From Chloroflexota bacterium (GTDB lineage: Bacteria; Chloroflexota; UBA5177; JANWHV01): a stretch of DNA of 8,368 bases. Under the pieces are notes generated by a model that saw only the letters and a program-made list of their open reading frames with translations, made no database searches and was not told the origin of the DNA. The stretch covers positions 1 to 8,368 of the forward strand of contig JANWHV010000020.1 of assembly GCA_025450255.1 (NCBI GenBank), read 5' to 3'. Shown one piece after another: positions 1 through 4,658 of this stretch (position 1 is the stretch's first letter; each line of letters opens with the position of its first letter). The position numbers were made by a program, and so were the translations under genes.

Positions 1-2
1 CG

Positions 3-268
3 AGTTTGCCTGGAGCGGAGTCGTACGCGCGCATCATGGCAGTACAGGAAGGCGCGACAGACGGCTCTACCTTCAGTTGGCCCGAGGTTATGGAAGCACT
101 ATCGATGCTGGAAGCGCTCTACCCCCCCGCGCCTTGCCGGCGGTGTACGGCTGGCTGCCCACCGCCACCTATACGGTGCTGATTCGCACGCCGGAGCAGG
201 AGATGATCCCCTGTGGGACGTTAGCCGAACTACGGGCGCATCTGTGGGAGCAGAGCGCAAATGGCTAA
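3..268 (+). pseudogene. Frameshifted 3' part of an unrecognised gene, cut by the window edge
   Basis: The reading frame starting at base 3 is open from the window edge and reads like real protein (FSWPEVMEALSMLEALYPP, an amphipathic helix) up to a run of seven C at 122-128. In that frame it then turns into low-quality cysteine/proline sequence and stops at 174-176. The frame one base back continues well after the C run (PAVYGWLPTATYTVLIRTPE, then a helix TLAELRAHLWEQ) and ends at TAA 266-268. Joining the two halves needs one extra C or a -1 slip. The first internal ATG is at 36, but the open frame to the edge means the true start may lie upstream. I do not recognise the family. A sequencing error, a real inactivating mutation and programmed slippage are all possible. 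Confidence 0.45.
122..128 (+). other. C7 homopolymer at frameshift point
   Basis: Seven C residues follow TA, so the upstream frame reads TA-C-CCC-CCC. This has the X-XXY-YYZ phasing of a -1 slippery heptamer, and the downstream coding frame is the -1 frame. The same pattern arises if one C was lost in sequencing or by slippage mutation. No obvious stimulatory stem was identified immediately downstream. Confidence 0.5.
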
Positions 269-510
269 TCACACGGATCGCCGGCGTACCCGCCGCCGAT
301 CTGGTCATTGACGAACCGCGGCAAATTGCCGAGAAATAGATCCGGTGGATACAGAACCCGGAGAAGGATACGACGGGGTACGTCTACCTTGAGCACCGCA
401 TCGACCTGGAGAAAGGCGTCCACCAGGAACTATTACACGACTTTACGTCCCGCGCCTATTACGGCGCGCTGAACTTCTGGAAGTGGGCGCACGGAGAGAA
501 AGGGCTCTAA
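244..510 (+). pseudogene. Decayed unknown gene with in-frame TAG
   Basis: The frame ending at TAA 508-510 has convincing protein-like composition (GVPAADLVIDEPRQIAEK, then after the stop GYVYLEHRIDLEKG and FTSRAYYGALNFWKWAHG). It is interrupted by TAG at 337-339. A single TGG-to-TAG change would give EKWIRWIQNPEK, so this looks like a tryptophan-to-amber mutation. After the stop there is no ATG, GTG or TTG start, so the last 56 codons could not be translated alone by usual rules. The start is uncertain: GTG 244 would overlap the preceding frame by 25 bases. The region could instead be the continuation of the same broken gene as 3-268, after a second frame change. Its stop lies one base before the next ATG (512), so the two were probably cotranscribed. 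Family unknown. Confidence 0.4.
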
Positions 511-511
511 T

Positions 512-1030
512 ATGGATCTGGTCTACGGCGATCTCGCCGGCAATCTGGTGTTCATGCCGTTGTCGAAAGCGCATGCCCTCTACGGCATCCAGCTTGCCCT
601 GGCGTCCTGCAAGACCTGGGGCGAACTGAAACTGGCTCTTCCCGTGGATCTCTATCGCGGCCTGGCGGTGCGCTACTGCGCGGATGCTGAACTCGACGAT
701 GAGGACGACGGCGAAGTCCCGCCTGACACCTGGGACAATGACGAAGCCGATCCGCTCCTGGCATGGGAGCCGGAGCCCACTACCTCGCTCGACTACTTCG
801 AGGGTCTGATTGCCGACGGTGATTTCCCCGATTGGCCCGAGCATGACGCGCTGCGCTGGATGCCGAAGGAGGTGCAAGAGCAGTTCGGCACGGTGGATGC
901 CTCGACGCTCAACGGTGATTACCTGGAACTGGCGCCCAAAGACGAGGCCGCGATCGTCGCCGCGCTCAAGAAGCACGGCTATGTGTGCATGCGCGATGAC
1001 GAACTGGTGCGTCACGCCCGTGGACTATGA
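512..1030 (+). CDS. Acidic hypothetical protein, 172 aa
   Basis: I do not recognise this protein. It starts at ATG 512 with a purine-rich ribosome-binding stretch (GGAGAGAAAGGG, 493-504) seven bases upstream. Residues 1-45 look like a small ordered domain (MDLVYGDLAGNLVFMPLSKA, then helices GIQLALASCKTWGELKLALP). Residues about 58-105 are strongly acidic and tryptophan/proline-bearing (DDEDDGEVPPDTWDNDEADP). The C-terminal part (about 115-172) is again helix-like, ending AAIVAALKKHGYVCMRDDEL. There is no signal peptide or membrane segment, so it should be cytosolic. It follows the decayed frame ending at 510 by one base, which suggests an original two-gene unit. The acid-rich middle could act as a protein-binding or DNA-mimic surface, but nothing in the sequence proves that. 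That it is a real gene is fairly safe because codon and composition patterns hold to the end. Confidence 0.7.
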   Translation: MDLVYGDLAGNLVFMPLSKAHALYGIQLALASCKTWGELKLALPVDLYRGLAVRYCADAELDDEDDGEVPPDTWDNDEADPLLAWEPEPTTSLDYFEGLIADGDFPDWPEHDALRWMPKEVQEQFGTVDASTLNGDYLELAPKDEAAIVAALKKHGYVCMRDDELVRHARGL

Positions 1031-1052
1031 GCGAGCGGCAGGGAGAAGAACG

Positions 1053-1081
1053 TTAAGCCCGCGACTCGCCTGTAGTACAAT
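1053..1081 (+). promoter_or_regulatory. Candidate promoter of the toxin-antitoxin operon
   Basis: TTAAGC (1053-1058) and TACAAT (1076-1081) are separated by 17 bases. The -10 matches TATAAT at five of six positions and sits in a small AT-rich island. Transcription would begin near 1088, about 100 bases before the antitoxin start. The -35 is weak, so an activator or relaxed recognition may be needed. Confidence 0.4.
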
Positions 1082-1191
1082 TATCCCACCGAATCGTAGT
1101 CACATGTGCCGACATGCGCGGGCGCGGAATTGAGTTCGGCATGGACCGCGGCCCGCGCCGCCCGTCCAGGCCAGGCAGGAAGAGTGCGCGA

Positions 1192-1476
1192 ATGATCACA
1201 GCTTCAACCGGCCGTAAGGCATCCCATGCGCAAAGCTCCAGCGTCCGCGTTGACAGCGGCACCCGCGACACCCTGGCGCGTCTGGCGAAGGAGGCTCGGC
1301 AGCCGATGCAGTATATACTCGCGGAGGCCGTCGAGGACTATCGGCGGCGCCGGATCATGGAGCGGACCAACGCGGCGTACGCGGCGCTACGCGCCGACCC
1401 CGAGGCATGGCACGAAGAACTGGAAGAGCGTGAAATATGGGATCGCGCCCTGATGGATGGACTGGAGGATGAATGA
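1192..1476 (+). CDS. Ribbon-helix-helix type antitoxin of a MazF-type pair
   Basis: This 94-residue protein is the likely antitoxin that neutralises the adjoining MazF-like ribonuclease and represses the operon. Residues about 15-52 fit a ribbon-helix-helix DNA-binding fold: a short strand SSVRVDSG, helix TRDTLARLAKEAR, a turn QPM, and helix QYILAEAVEDYRRRR. The acidic, tryptophan-bearing tail (about 58-94, WHEELEEREIWDRAL) is the usual toxin-wrapping segment of such antitoxins. I chose ATG 1192 because AGGAAG (1177-1182) is well placed upstream. The frame stays open to 1114, but that extension is arginine/proline-rich and lacks a better site. The stop overlaps the toxin start. Family assignment rests on fold pattern and partner. 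The pair looks intact, with no frame damage. Confidence 0.8.
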   Translation: MITASTGRKASHAQSSSVRVDSGTRDTLARLAKEARQPMQYILAEAVEDYRRRRIMERTNAAYAALRADPEAWHEELEEREIWDRALMDGLEDE

Positions 1477-1819
1477 TCCGCTCCGGCCGTCGTATGGCGA
1501 AATATGGCGGATCGACTTCGATCCGACGCAAGGACACGAACAGGCTGGCGTGCGGCCCGGTCTTGTGATCTCCAATGACGCGTTCAATCATGGTCCGGCT
1601 CGGATGGTCATCGTGCTGCCTATCACCACACGGTTCCGGAATATCCCTATCCACGTGCGCGTCGATCCGCCTGAAGGCGGCCTCCCTGCCGTGAGCTACG
1701 TCAAGTGCGAGGACGTTCGCGCCGTGAGCACCGGGCGGCTCAAGCGCCGCCATGGGGTCGTATCCGCCAAGATTATGGAAGAAGTAGCCGATAGCTTGCG
1801 AATCCTGCTCAATCTGTGA
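1469..1819 (+). CDS. MazF/PemK-family endoribonuclease toxin
   Basis: This 116-residue protein is a type II toxin expected to cleave single-stranded mRNA at short specific sites and so halt translation. The N-terminal signature is clear: YGEIWRIDFDPTQGHEQAG followed by RPGLVIS. Arg29 in the GVRP segment and Thr53 in VLPITTR match the catalytic arginine and threonine of MazF/NdoA proteins. The middle DPPEGGLPAVSYVKCEDVR and the end RLKRRHGVVS are also typical of chromosomal PemK-like toxins. Length is normal for the family. ATG 1469 gives the usual short leader (MNDPLRPSYGEIW) and overlaps the antitoxin by eight bases. ATG 1457 in the same frame would add four residues, and neither has a separate well-spaced ribosome site, so translation is probably coupled. 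The target sequence cannot be read from the protein. Confidence 0.9.
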   Translation: MNDPLRPSYGEIWRIDFDPTQGHEQAGVRPGLVISNDAFNHGPARMVIVLPITTRFRNIPIHVRVDPPEGGLPAVSYVKCEDVRAVSTGRLKRRHGVVSAKIMEEVADSLRILLNL

Positions 1820-1824
1820 AGCGG

Positions 1825-1843
1825 CAATCGACCGCAACGATTG
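1825..1843. repeat. Inverted repeat after the toxin gene
   Basis: CAATCG (1825-1830) and CGATTG (1838-1843) form a perfect six-base stem with a seven-base loop, six bases after the toxin stop codon. There is no following T run, so it is a weak terminator candidate at best. It could also protect the 3' end of the operon mRNA. Confidence 0.35.
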
Positions 1844-1868
1844 ACAAAAGTGTCAGTCCTGTTATGTG
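1841..1868 (+). promoter_or_regulatory. Promoter-like site overlapping a palindromic operator
   Basis: A perfect -35 hexamer TTGACA (1841-1846) is followed after 16 bases by TATGTG (1863-1868). The -35 overlaps the inverted repeat TGACA-AAAG-TGTCA (1842-1855), the arrangement expected for a repressor-controlled promoter. No full gene follows; only two tiny ORFs lie downstream before the convergent nucleotidase gene. It may be the remnant of a lost gene or drive a short transcript. Confidence 0.35.
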
Positions 1869-1910
1869 GTCCGCATACGCGCTGGGTTGCAAGGCCGTGG
1901 AGGCGGTGTA

Positions 1911-1973
1911 ATGACCGTGACTATTCCGCGGACGCCGCGGTGGGCGGAAGCTGACCGTTGGCCGCGGGCATGA
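1911..1973 (+). CDS. Candidate 20-residue small ORF
   Basis: ATG 1911 is preceded by a consensus-like GGAGG (1899-1903) at seven-base spacing and encodes a 20-residue basic, tryptophan-bearing peptide (MTVTIPRTPR then WAEADRWPRA) ending at TGA 1971-1973. A still smaller ORF (ATG 1865 to TAA 1908-1910, 15 residues) ends directly before this ATG. The promoter-like TTGACA/TATGTG lies just upstream. It might be a small protein, a leader, or the start of a deleted gene. Evidence is only the ribosome site and the promoter. Confidence 0.2.
   Translation: MTVTIPRTPRWAEADRWPRA
1927..1941. repeat. CCGCGG inverted repeat
   Basis: CCGCGG-ACG-CCGCGG is a perfect repeat of a self-complementary hexamer with a three-base spacer, lying between the convergent toxin and nucleotidase genes. 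It could form a tight hairpin in transcripts of either strand. No T run follows on either side, so a terminator role is only possible. Confidence 0.3.
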
Positions 1974-2000
1974 TGAGAGCGCCGAACCGGGCCGGGTTGG

Positions 2001-3560
2001 TTATTGCACTTCGGTAATCCGCCCGTCCGTGGATGGCGCGATGGCGCCGGCTTTGTGGACCGCATCCAGCACCACGGTGGCCAGCAATGGCCCACCATTG
2101 GGCGTAATGATCACCTGGCCGCCCGCCAGCGCGGTATAGCCGTCGCCGCCGCCAAGCATGTAGTCGTTGGTCGCGACCGTATAGATCTGGGTTGCTGAGA
2201 GCGGCTGCCCATTGATGGTCACCGTGAGGATGCGCGCGCCCACCGGCCGGTGCCGGCTCCAGGTAAAGCGCAGGCCCGAGACCTGTGGGAAGCGCCCTGC
2301 TCCGGCCTCTACCTGGCTTACCCCGTTCTCCAGCGCCGCCTTGAGCGCCGCGCCGGTGATCTTCACGCTGACCAGCGCGTTGCCGAAGGGGAGGAAAGCG
2401 ATGATCGCCTTGCGGGTAATCGGCCCCGCCGGATACACCGCGTCGGTGCGGATGCCGCCGCCGTTCATCAGCGCCACATCCGTCCCGGCATATGCGCGCA
2501 TGGCATCGGCGATAAGATCGCCCAGTGGGCTCTCCTTCTGCCGTACCGTGATCTCACGCGCATCGAGCGGCACGGTGGTGTGGCCAATTACCACGTTAAA
2601 CTGCGCGCTCAACCGGGACTCGTAGCTCTTGACCAGGGCCGCCATGGCCGGGTCTGGCGTAGCACTGCTCGGGTCGATCAGGTAGTCGCGCTCCACCATG
2701 GACCGCACGCGCCCGCCTGGCCCCACCGCAACGGTGGTGACGCCCAGGTAATGCGCGTCGGATTCCGATTTGGTAATCAAGGTGTGGCCGACCGTGGCTT
2801 GCTGGAGCAGATGGTCGTGGCCGCCGACGACCAGATCGATACGCGGCACGGCGGCGGCCAGGTTGACGTCGTCAAGCATGTCCTCGTGGGTCACGGCCAC
2901 GATTACCGTGGCCCCCTGCCCGAGGAGATGCGCCACGGCGGCGCGCGCCGCGGCAATCACGGGCTCTATAGTCAGTTCCTTGCCGGGGCTGGAGATGGCG
3001 TACGTTTCCTGGGTCAGCAAGCCCAACAGTCCGACCGTGACCCCATGCACGTGGACCAGCTTGGTGGCGACGGCGCCAGGGAACGGTGCGCCGGTCGCGG
3101 TGACGACGACGTTGCTGGAAAGCCAGGGGAAGCCGGAGATGGCGATGCGCCGCGCGAGATATGGGTCACCATGGTCAAATTCGTGATTGCCGAAGGTTGC
3201 CGCCGTGAGGTGCAGCTTGTTGAGCGCGCCGATCATCTGATTGCTCATGAAGACCGATGATTCCACGGAGGGCGAGAGCAGGTCCCCGGCAAAGAGTAGC
3301 AGCGAGCGTGGGTCCTGCTGGCGGATCTGGTCCACCTGGCCGGCGAGGTAGTCCATGCCGCCAAAGTTGCCGGTGGGAGTCAATTCGTAGTCATCGTTAA
3401 AGTGCATGATCGTCAGCGTGGTCGTCGCCGGCTGGCCGGCGGCCAGCACGCGCGGTCCCTGCTCCACGGCGCTCAGCGAAACAAGCAGCGCGAGCACGCT
3501 GCCTACCGCTGCGATGGTCCTGCTTCTCCTGGATGCTTTCTCGCGGAAAGTCGCGGCCAC
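2001..3560 (-). CDS. Exported 5'-nucleotidase / metallophosphatase (UshA-like)
   Basis: This 519-residue enzyme should hydrolyse nucleotides to nucleosides and phosphate outside the membrane. A Sec signal spans about residues 1-41 (basic ASRRSR, hydrophobic SVLALLVSLS, cleavage near VLA-AG). The metallophosphatase domain follows: FNDDYEL (Asp56), FAGD (Asp93), GNHEFDHG (Asn125, His126), THED (His225) and GGHDH (His248, His250). The C-terminal 5'-nucleotidase domain (about 320-519) shows SPLGDLIADAM, ALMNGGGIR and the base-binding region with Phe432 and NDYMLGGGDGY. The first metal motif is unusual: Tyr58 stands where HTNDxH enzymes have His. I chose GTG 3560 because AAAGGAGAG lies eight bases upstream and the signal peptide begins right after it. 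The frame is open far upstream, but that extension runs antisense through the regulator gene. Substrate could be AMP-like nucleotides or a cyclic dinucleotide product; the sequence does not decide. Confidence 0.9.
   Translation of the reverse strand: MAATFREKASRRSRTIAAVGSVLALLVSLSAVEQGPRVLAAGQPATTTLTIMHFNDDYELTPTGNFGGMDYLAGQVDQIRQQDPRSLLLFAGDLLSPSVESSVFMSNQMIGALNKLHLTAATFGNHEFDHGDPYLARRIAISGFPWLSSNVVVTATGAPFPGAVATKLVHVHGVTVGLLGLLTQETYAISSPGKELTIEPVIAAARAAVAHLLGQGATVIVAVTHEDMLDDVNLAAAVPRIDLVVGGHDHLLQQATVGHTLITKSESDAHYLGVTTVAVGPGGRVRSMVERDYLIDPSSATPDPAMAALVKSYESRLSAQFNVVIGHTTVPLDAREITVRQKESPLGDLIADAMRAYAGTDVALMNGGGIRTDAVYPAGPITRKAIIAFLPFGNALVSVKITGAALKAALENGVSQVEAGAGRFPQVSGLRFTWSRHRPVGARILTVTINGQPLSATQIYTVATNDYMLGGGDGYTALAGGQVIITPNGGPLLATVVLDAVHKAGAIAPSTDGRITEVQ
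2007..2019. repeat. 13-base direct repeat, copy 1
   Basis: CACTTCGGTAATC here, inside the 3' end of the nucleotidase gene, is identical to 3590-3602 just upstream of its start. The two copies bracket the gene almost exactly. One 13-base match in a window this size can arise by chance. Confidence 0.5.
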
Positions 3561-3564
3561 GAAG

Positions 3565-3575
3565 CTCTCTCCTTT
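3565..3575 (-). promoter_or_regulatory. Ribosome-binding site fixing the nucleotidase GTG start
   Basis: Read on the minus strand this is AAAGGAGAGAG. Its AGGAG core ends eight bases before GTG 3560. It is the strongest ribosome site near this gene and decides against the upstream in-frame ATGs. Confidence 0.75.
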
Positions 3576-3589
3576 GCTGATGCGAACGC

Positions 3590-3602
3590 CACTTCGGTAA
3601 TC
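3590..3602. repeat. 13-base direct repeat, copy 2
   Basis: This exact copy of the 2007-2019 repeat falls in the 5' leader of the nucleotidase gene, next to its candidate -10 element. It is read in a different frame from copy 1, so it is not due to repeated protein sequence. Confidence 0.5.
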
Positions 3603-3605
3603 ATT

Positions 3606-3611
3606 AGTATA
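3606..3611 (-). promoter_or_regulatory. Candidate -10 element of the nucleotidase gene
   Basis: On the minus strand this reads TATACT, five of six matches to TATAAT, in an AT-rich patch. Transcription would start near 3600 and leave a leader of about 40 bases containing the strong ribosome site. No good -35 was found at 16-18 bases, so an activator may help. Confidence 0.4.
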
Positions 3612-3660
3612 GGCGATTGCGTAGGCCATCGCCGGCGACGCGAGTGGATCGGCGGTATCA

Positions 3661-3688
3661 TGGACCAGACCCAGTAGCGCGGTATCCT
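3661..3688 (+). promoter_or_regulatory. Candidate promoter of the response regulator, leaderless
   Basis: TGGACC (3661-3666) and TATCCT (3683-3688) are 16 bases apart, each matching four of six consensus positions. The predicted transcript start falls at or within a base or two of ATG 3696. No ribosome-binding sequence precedes that ATG and the frame is closed upstream by TAG 3675-3677, which fits leaderless translation. Confidence 0.35.
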
Positions 3689-3695
3689 TGTATGG

Positions 3696-4391
3696 ATGAT
3701 GCAGCCGCGCATTCTGGTGGTGGATGACGAGCCGGCGATCCAGCGCACGCTGCGCGCGAACCTCGTCGCCCGCGGCTACGAGGTGAGCACGGCGGATACG
3801 GGCGAGGACGCGCTCCGCCACGCCGAGGCGCGCATGCCGGATTTGCTGATCCTCGACTTGATGCTCCCCGGCATCTCCGGGCTCGACGTGTGCCGGCGCG
3901 TGCGCGGCATGGCGCGCATCCCCATCCTCGTGCTCTCGGCCCGCGGCGAGGAGAGCACCAAGGTGCAGGCTCTGGACGCGGGCGCCGATGATTATCTGAC
4001 CAAGCCATTCGGCATGGATGAGCTGCTCGCCCGCGTGCGCGCCCTCTTGCGCCGCCCAGTGGCCGATCCCTATCCCGATGGGCCGCTCACCACCGGCTTG
4101 CTCGCCCTGGATCCCGAAGCCCACGAAATACGCCTGGCCGGGAAGCGCCTCGATCTGACGCCGCGCGAGTTCGACGTGCTGGCGTATCTCATGCGCCACG
4201 CCAACAAGGTGGTCACCCATCGCCTGCTCCTGACACAGGTCTGGGGACCGCAATACGAGGCCGACACGCAGTATCTCCGCGTGTTCATCAACCGCCTGCG
4301 CCGCAAGGTCGAGCCCGACCCCACGCATCCCCGCATCGTGGTCACCGATCCCGGCGTGGGTTACCGCCTGGTGGCGCCGGCGGCGGATTGA
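3696..4391 (+). CDS. OmpR/KdpE-family response regulator
   Basis: This 231-residue protein is a two-component transcription regulator. The receiver domain (about 4-118) has the acidic pocket Asp10/Asp11 (LVVDDEP), phosphoacceptor Asp54 in LLILDLMLPGISG, switch Ser81 (LVLSAR) and Lys103 in DDYLTKPFG. The winged-helix domain (about 130-231) shows LTPREFDVLAYLMRHANKVV, the recognition helix area TQYLRVFINRLRRKVE, and the terminal VTDPGVGYRLV hairpin. The TQYLRVFINRLRRK pattern and overall style are closest to KdpE, the regulator of potassium uptake. No histidine kinase gene is present in the window. Start is ATG 3696 or 3699. The next gene downstream is a KimA-like potassium importer 267 bases away, which supports a role in potassium control. 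Subfamily assignment is from motif memory, not a tree. Confidence 0.9.
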   Translation: MMQPRILVVDDEPAIQRTLRANLVARGYEVSTADTGEDALRHAEARMPDLLILDLMLPGISGLDVCRRVRGMARIPILVLSARGEESTKVQALDAGADDYLTKPFGMDELLARVRALLRRPVADPYPDGPLTTGLLALDPEAHEIRLAGKRLDLTPREFDVLAYLMRHANKVVTHRLLLTQVWGPQYEADTQYLRVFINRLRRKVEPDPTHPRIVVTDPGVGYRLVAPAAD

Positions 4392-4403
4392 GCGGTCGCG
4401 CCT

Positions 4404-4430
4404 CGTTTGTACGCGTTTATACGTTTGTTA
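4404..4430 (+). promoter_or_regulatory. Triple CGTTTRTA repeat, candidate regulator operator
   Basis: Three near-identical units lie head to tail: CGTTTGTAC (4404-4412), CGTTTATAC (4414-4422) and CGTTTGTTA (4422-4430), spaced about 10 and 8 bases. OmpR-family regulators bind tandem direct repeats about one helical turn apart, and known KdpE sites contain TTTATAC-like units. The block is an AT-rich island between the KdpE-like gene and the potassium importer. Confidence 0.4.
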
Positions 4431-4455
4431 TGCCGCTGGGTCCATTGGTTATATC
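4425..4455 (+). promoter_or_regulatory. Weak candidate promoter of the importer operon
   Basis: TTGTTA (4425-4430) and TATATC (4450-4455) each match four of six consensus positions but are 19 bases apart, a long spacer typical of promoters that need an activator. The -35 coincides with the last CGTTTRTA unit. Confidence 0.25.
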
Positions 4456-4523
4456 CCGTTTATTCCCTCCGTCCCACCCCCATGCCTACGCTGAAGCGTG
4501 GGATCGAAGGCCCCGTCTGTCAC

Positions 4524-4540
4524 CACCGCTCCGCGCGGTG
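4524..4540 (+). repeat. Hairpin in the importer leader
   Basis: CACCGC (4524-4529) pairs perfectly with GCGGTG (4535-4540) around a five-base loop. A second small stem, GCCGG-TGCT-CCGGC, follows at 4595-4608. They lie in the leader before the importer gene. I could not match this leader to the c-di-AMP (ydaO) riboswitch that controls KimA in Bacillus. Confidence 0.3.
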
Positions 4541-4658
4541 CTGCATCGCCTGAAGATCCGTATTGCCGGCGTGGTGCTCCGTAGCCGCGTGGTAGCCGGT
4601 GCTCCGGCCAGTACAGCCGGATATATGTGCCGCGCGGAGCGCACCCCGGAGACATGCC

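Noticed and set aside
1..336. Open plus-strand frame from base 1 to the TAG at 337
   Set aside because: Up to about base 250 it is rich in Arg, His and Ala without order, the shadow of the real frames at 3-268. Only the last part looks coding and is listed as a pseudogene.
443..1015. 190-codon minus-strand frame opposite the acidic protein
   Set aside because: The plus-strand frame has the better ribosome site and protein-like composition and follows the upstream stop by one base. I could not exclude the minus frame completely, but it is less convincing.
1114..1191. Longer antitoxin start at ATG 1114 or 1141
   Set aside because: The added residues are Arg/Pro/Gly-rich with no family resemblance, while ATG 1192 has a well-spaced AGGAAG.
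2250..3260. 336-codon plus-strand open frame
   Set aside because: It lies antisense to the nucleotidase, whose metal-site motifs are unmistakable. Its composition is Arg/His/Gly-rich.
3561..4328. Upstream extension of the nucleotidase frame
   Set aside because: It runs antisense through the response regulator and carries no signal peptide. The ribosome site and signal peptide fix the start at GTG 3560.
4392..4658. c-di-AMP (ydaO/yuaA) riboswitch before the KimA-like gene
   Set aside because: Bacillus kimA has one, but I found neither the GACAGCTAAC-like nor the GGGGAACC-like conserved blocks here. A covariance-model search would settle it.
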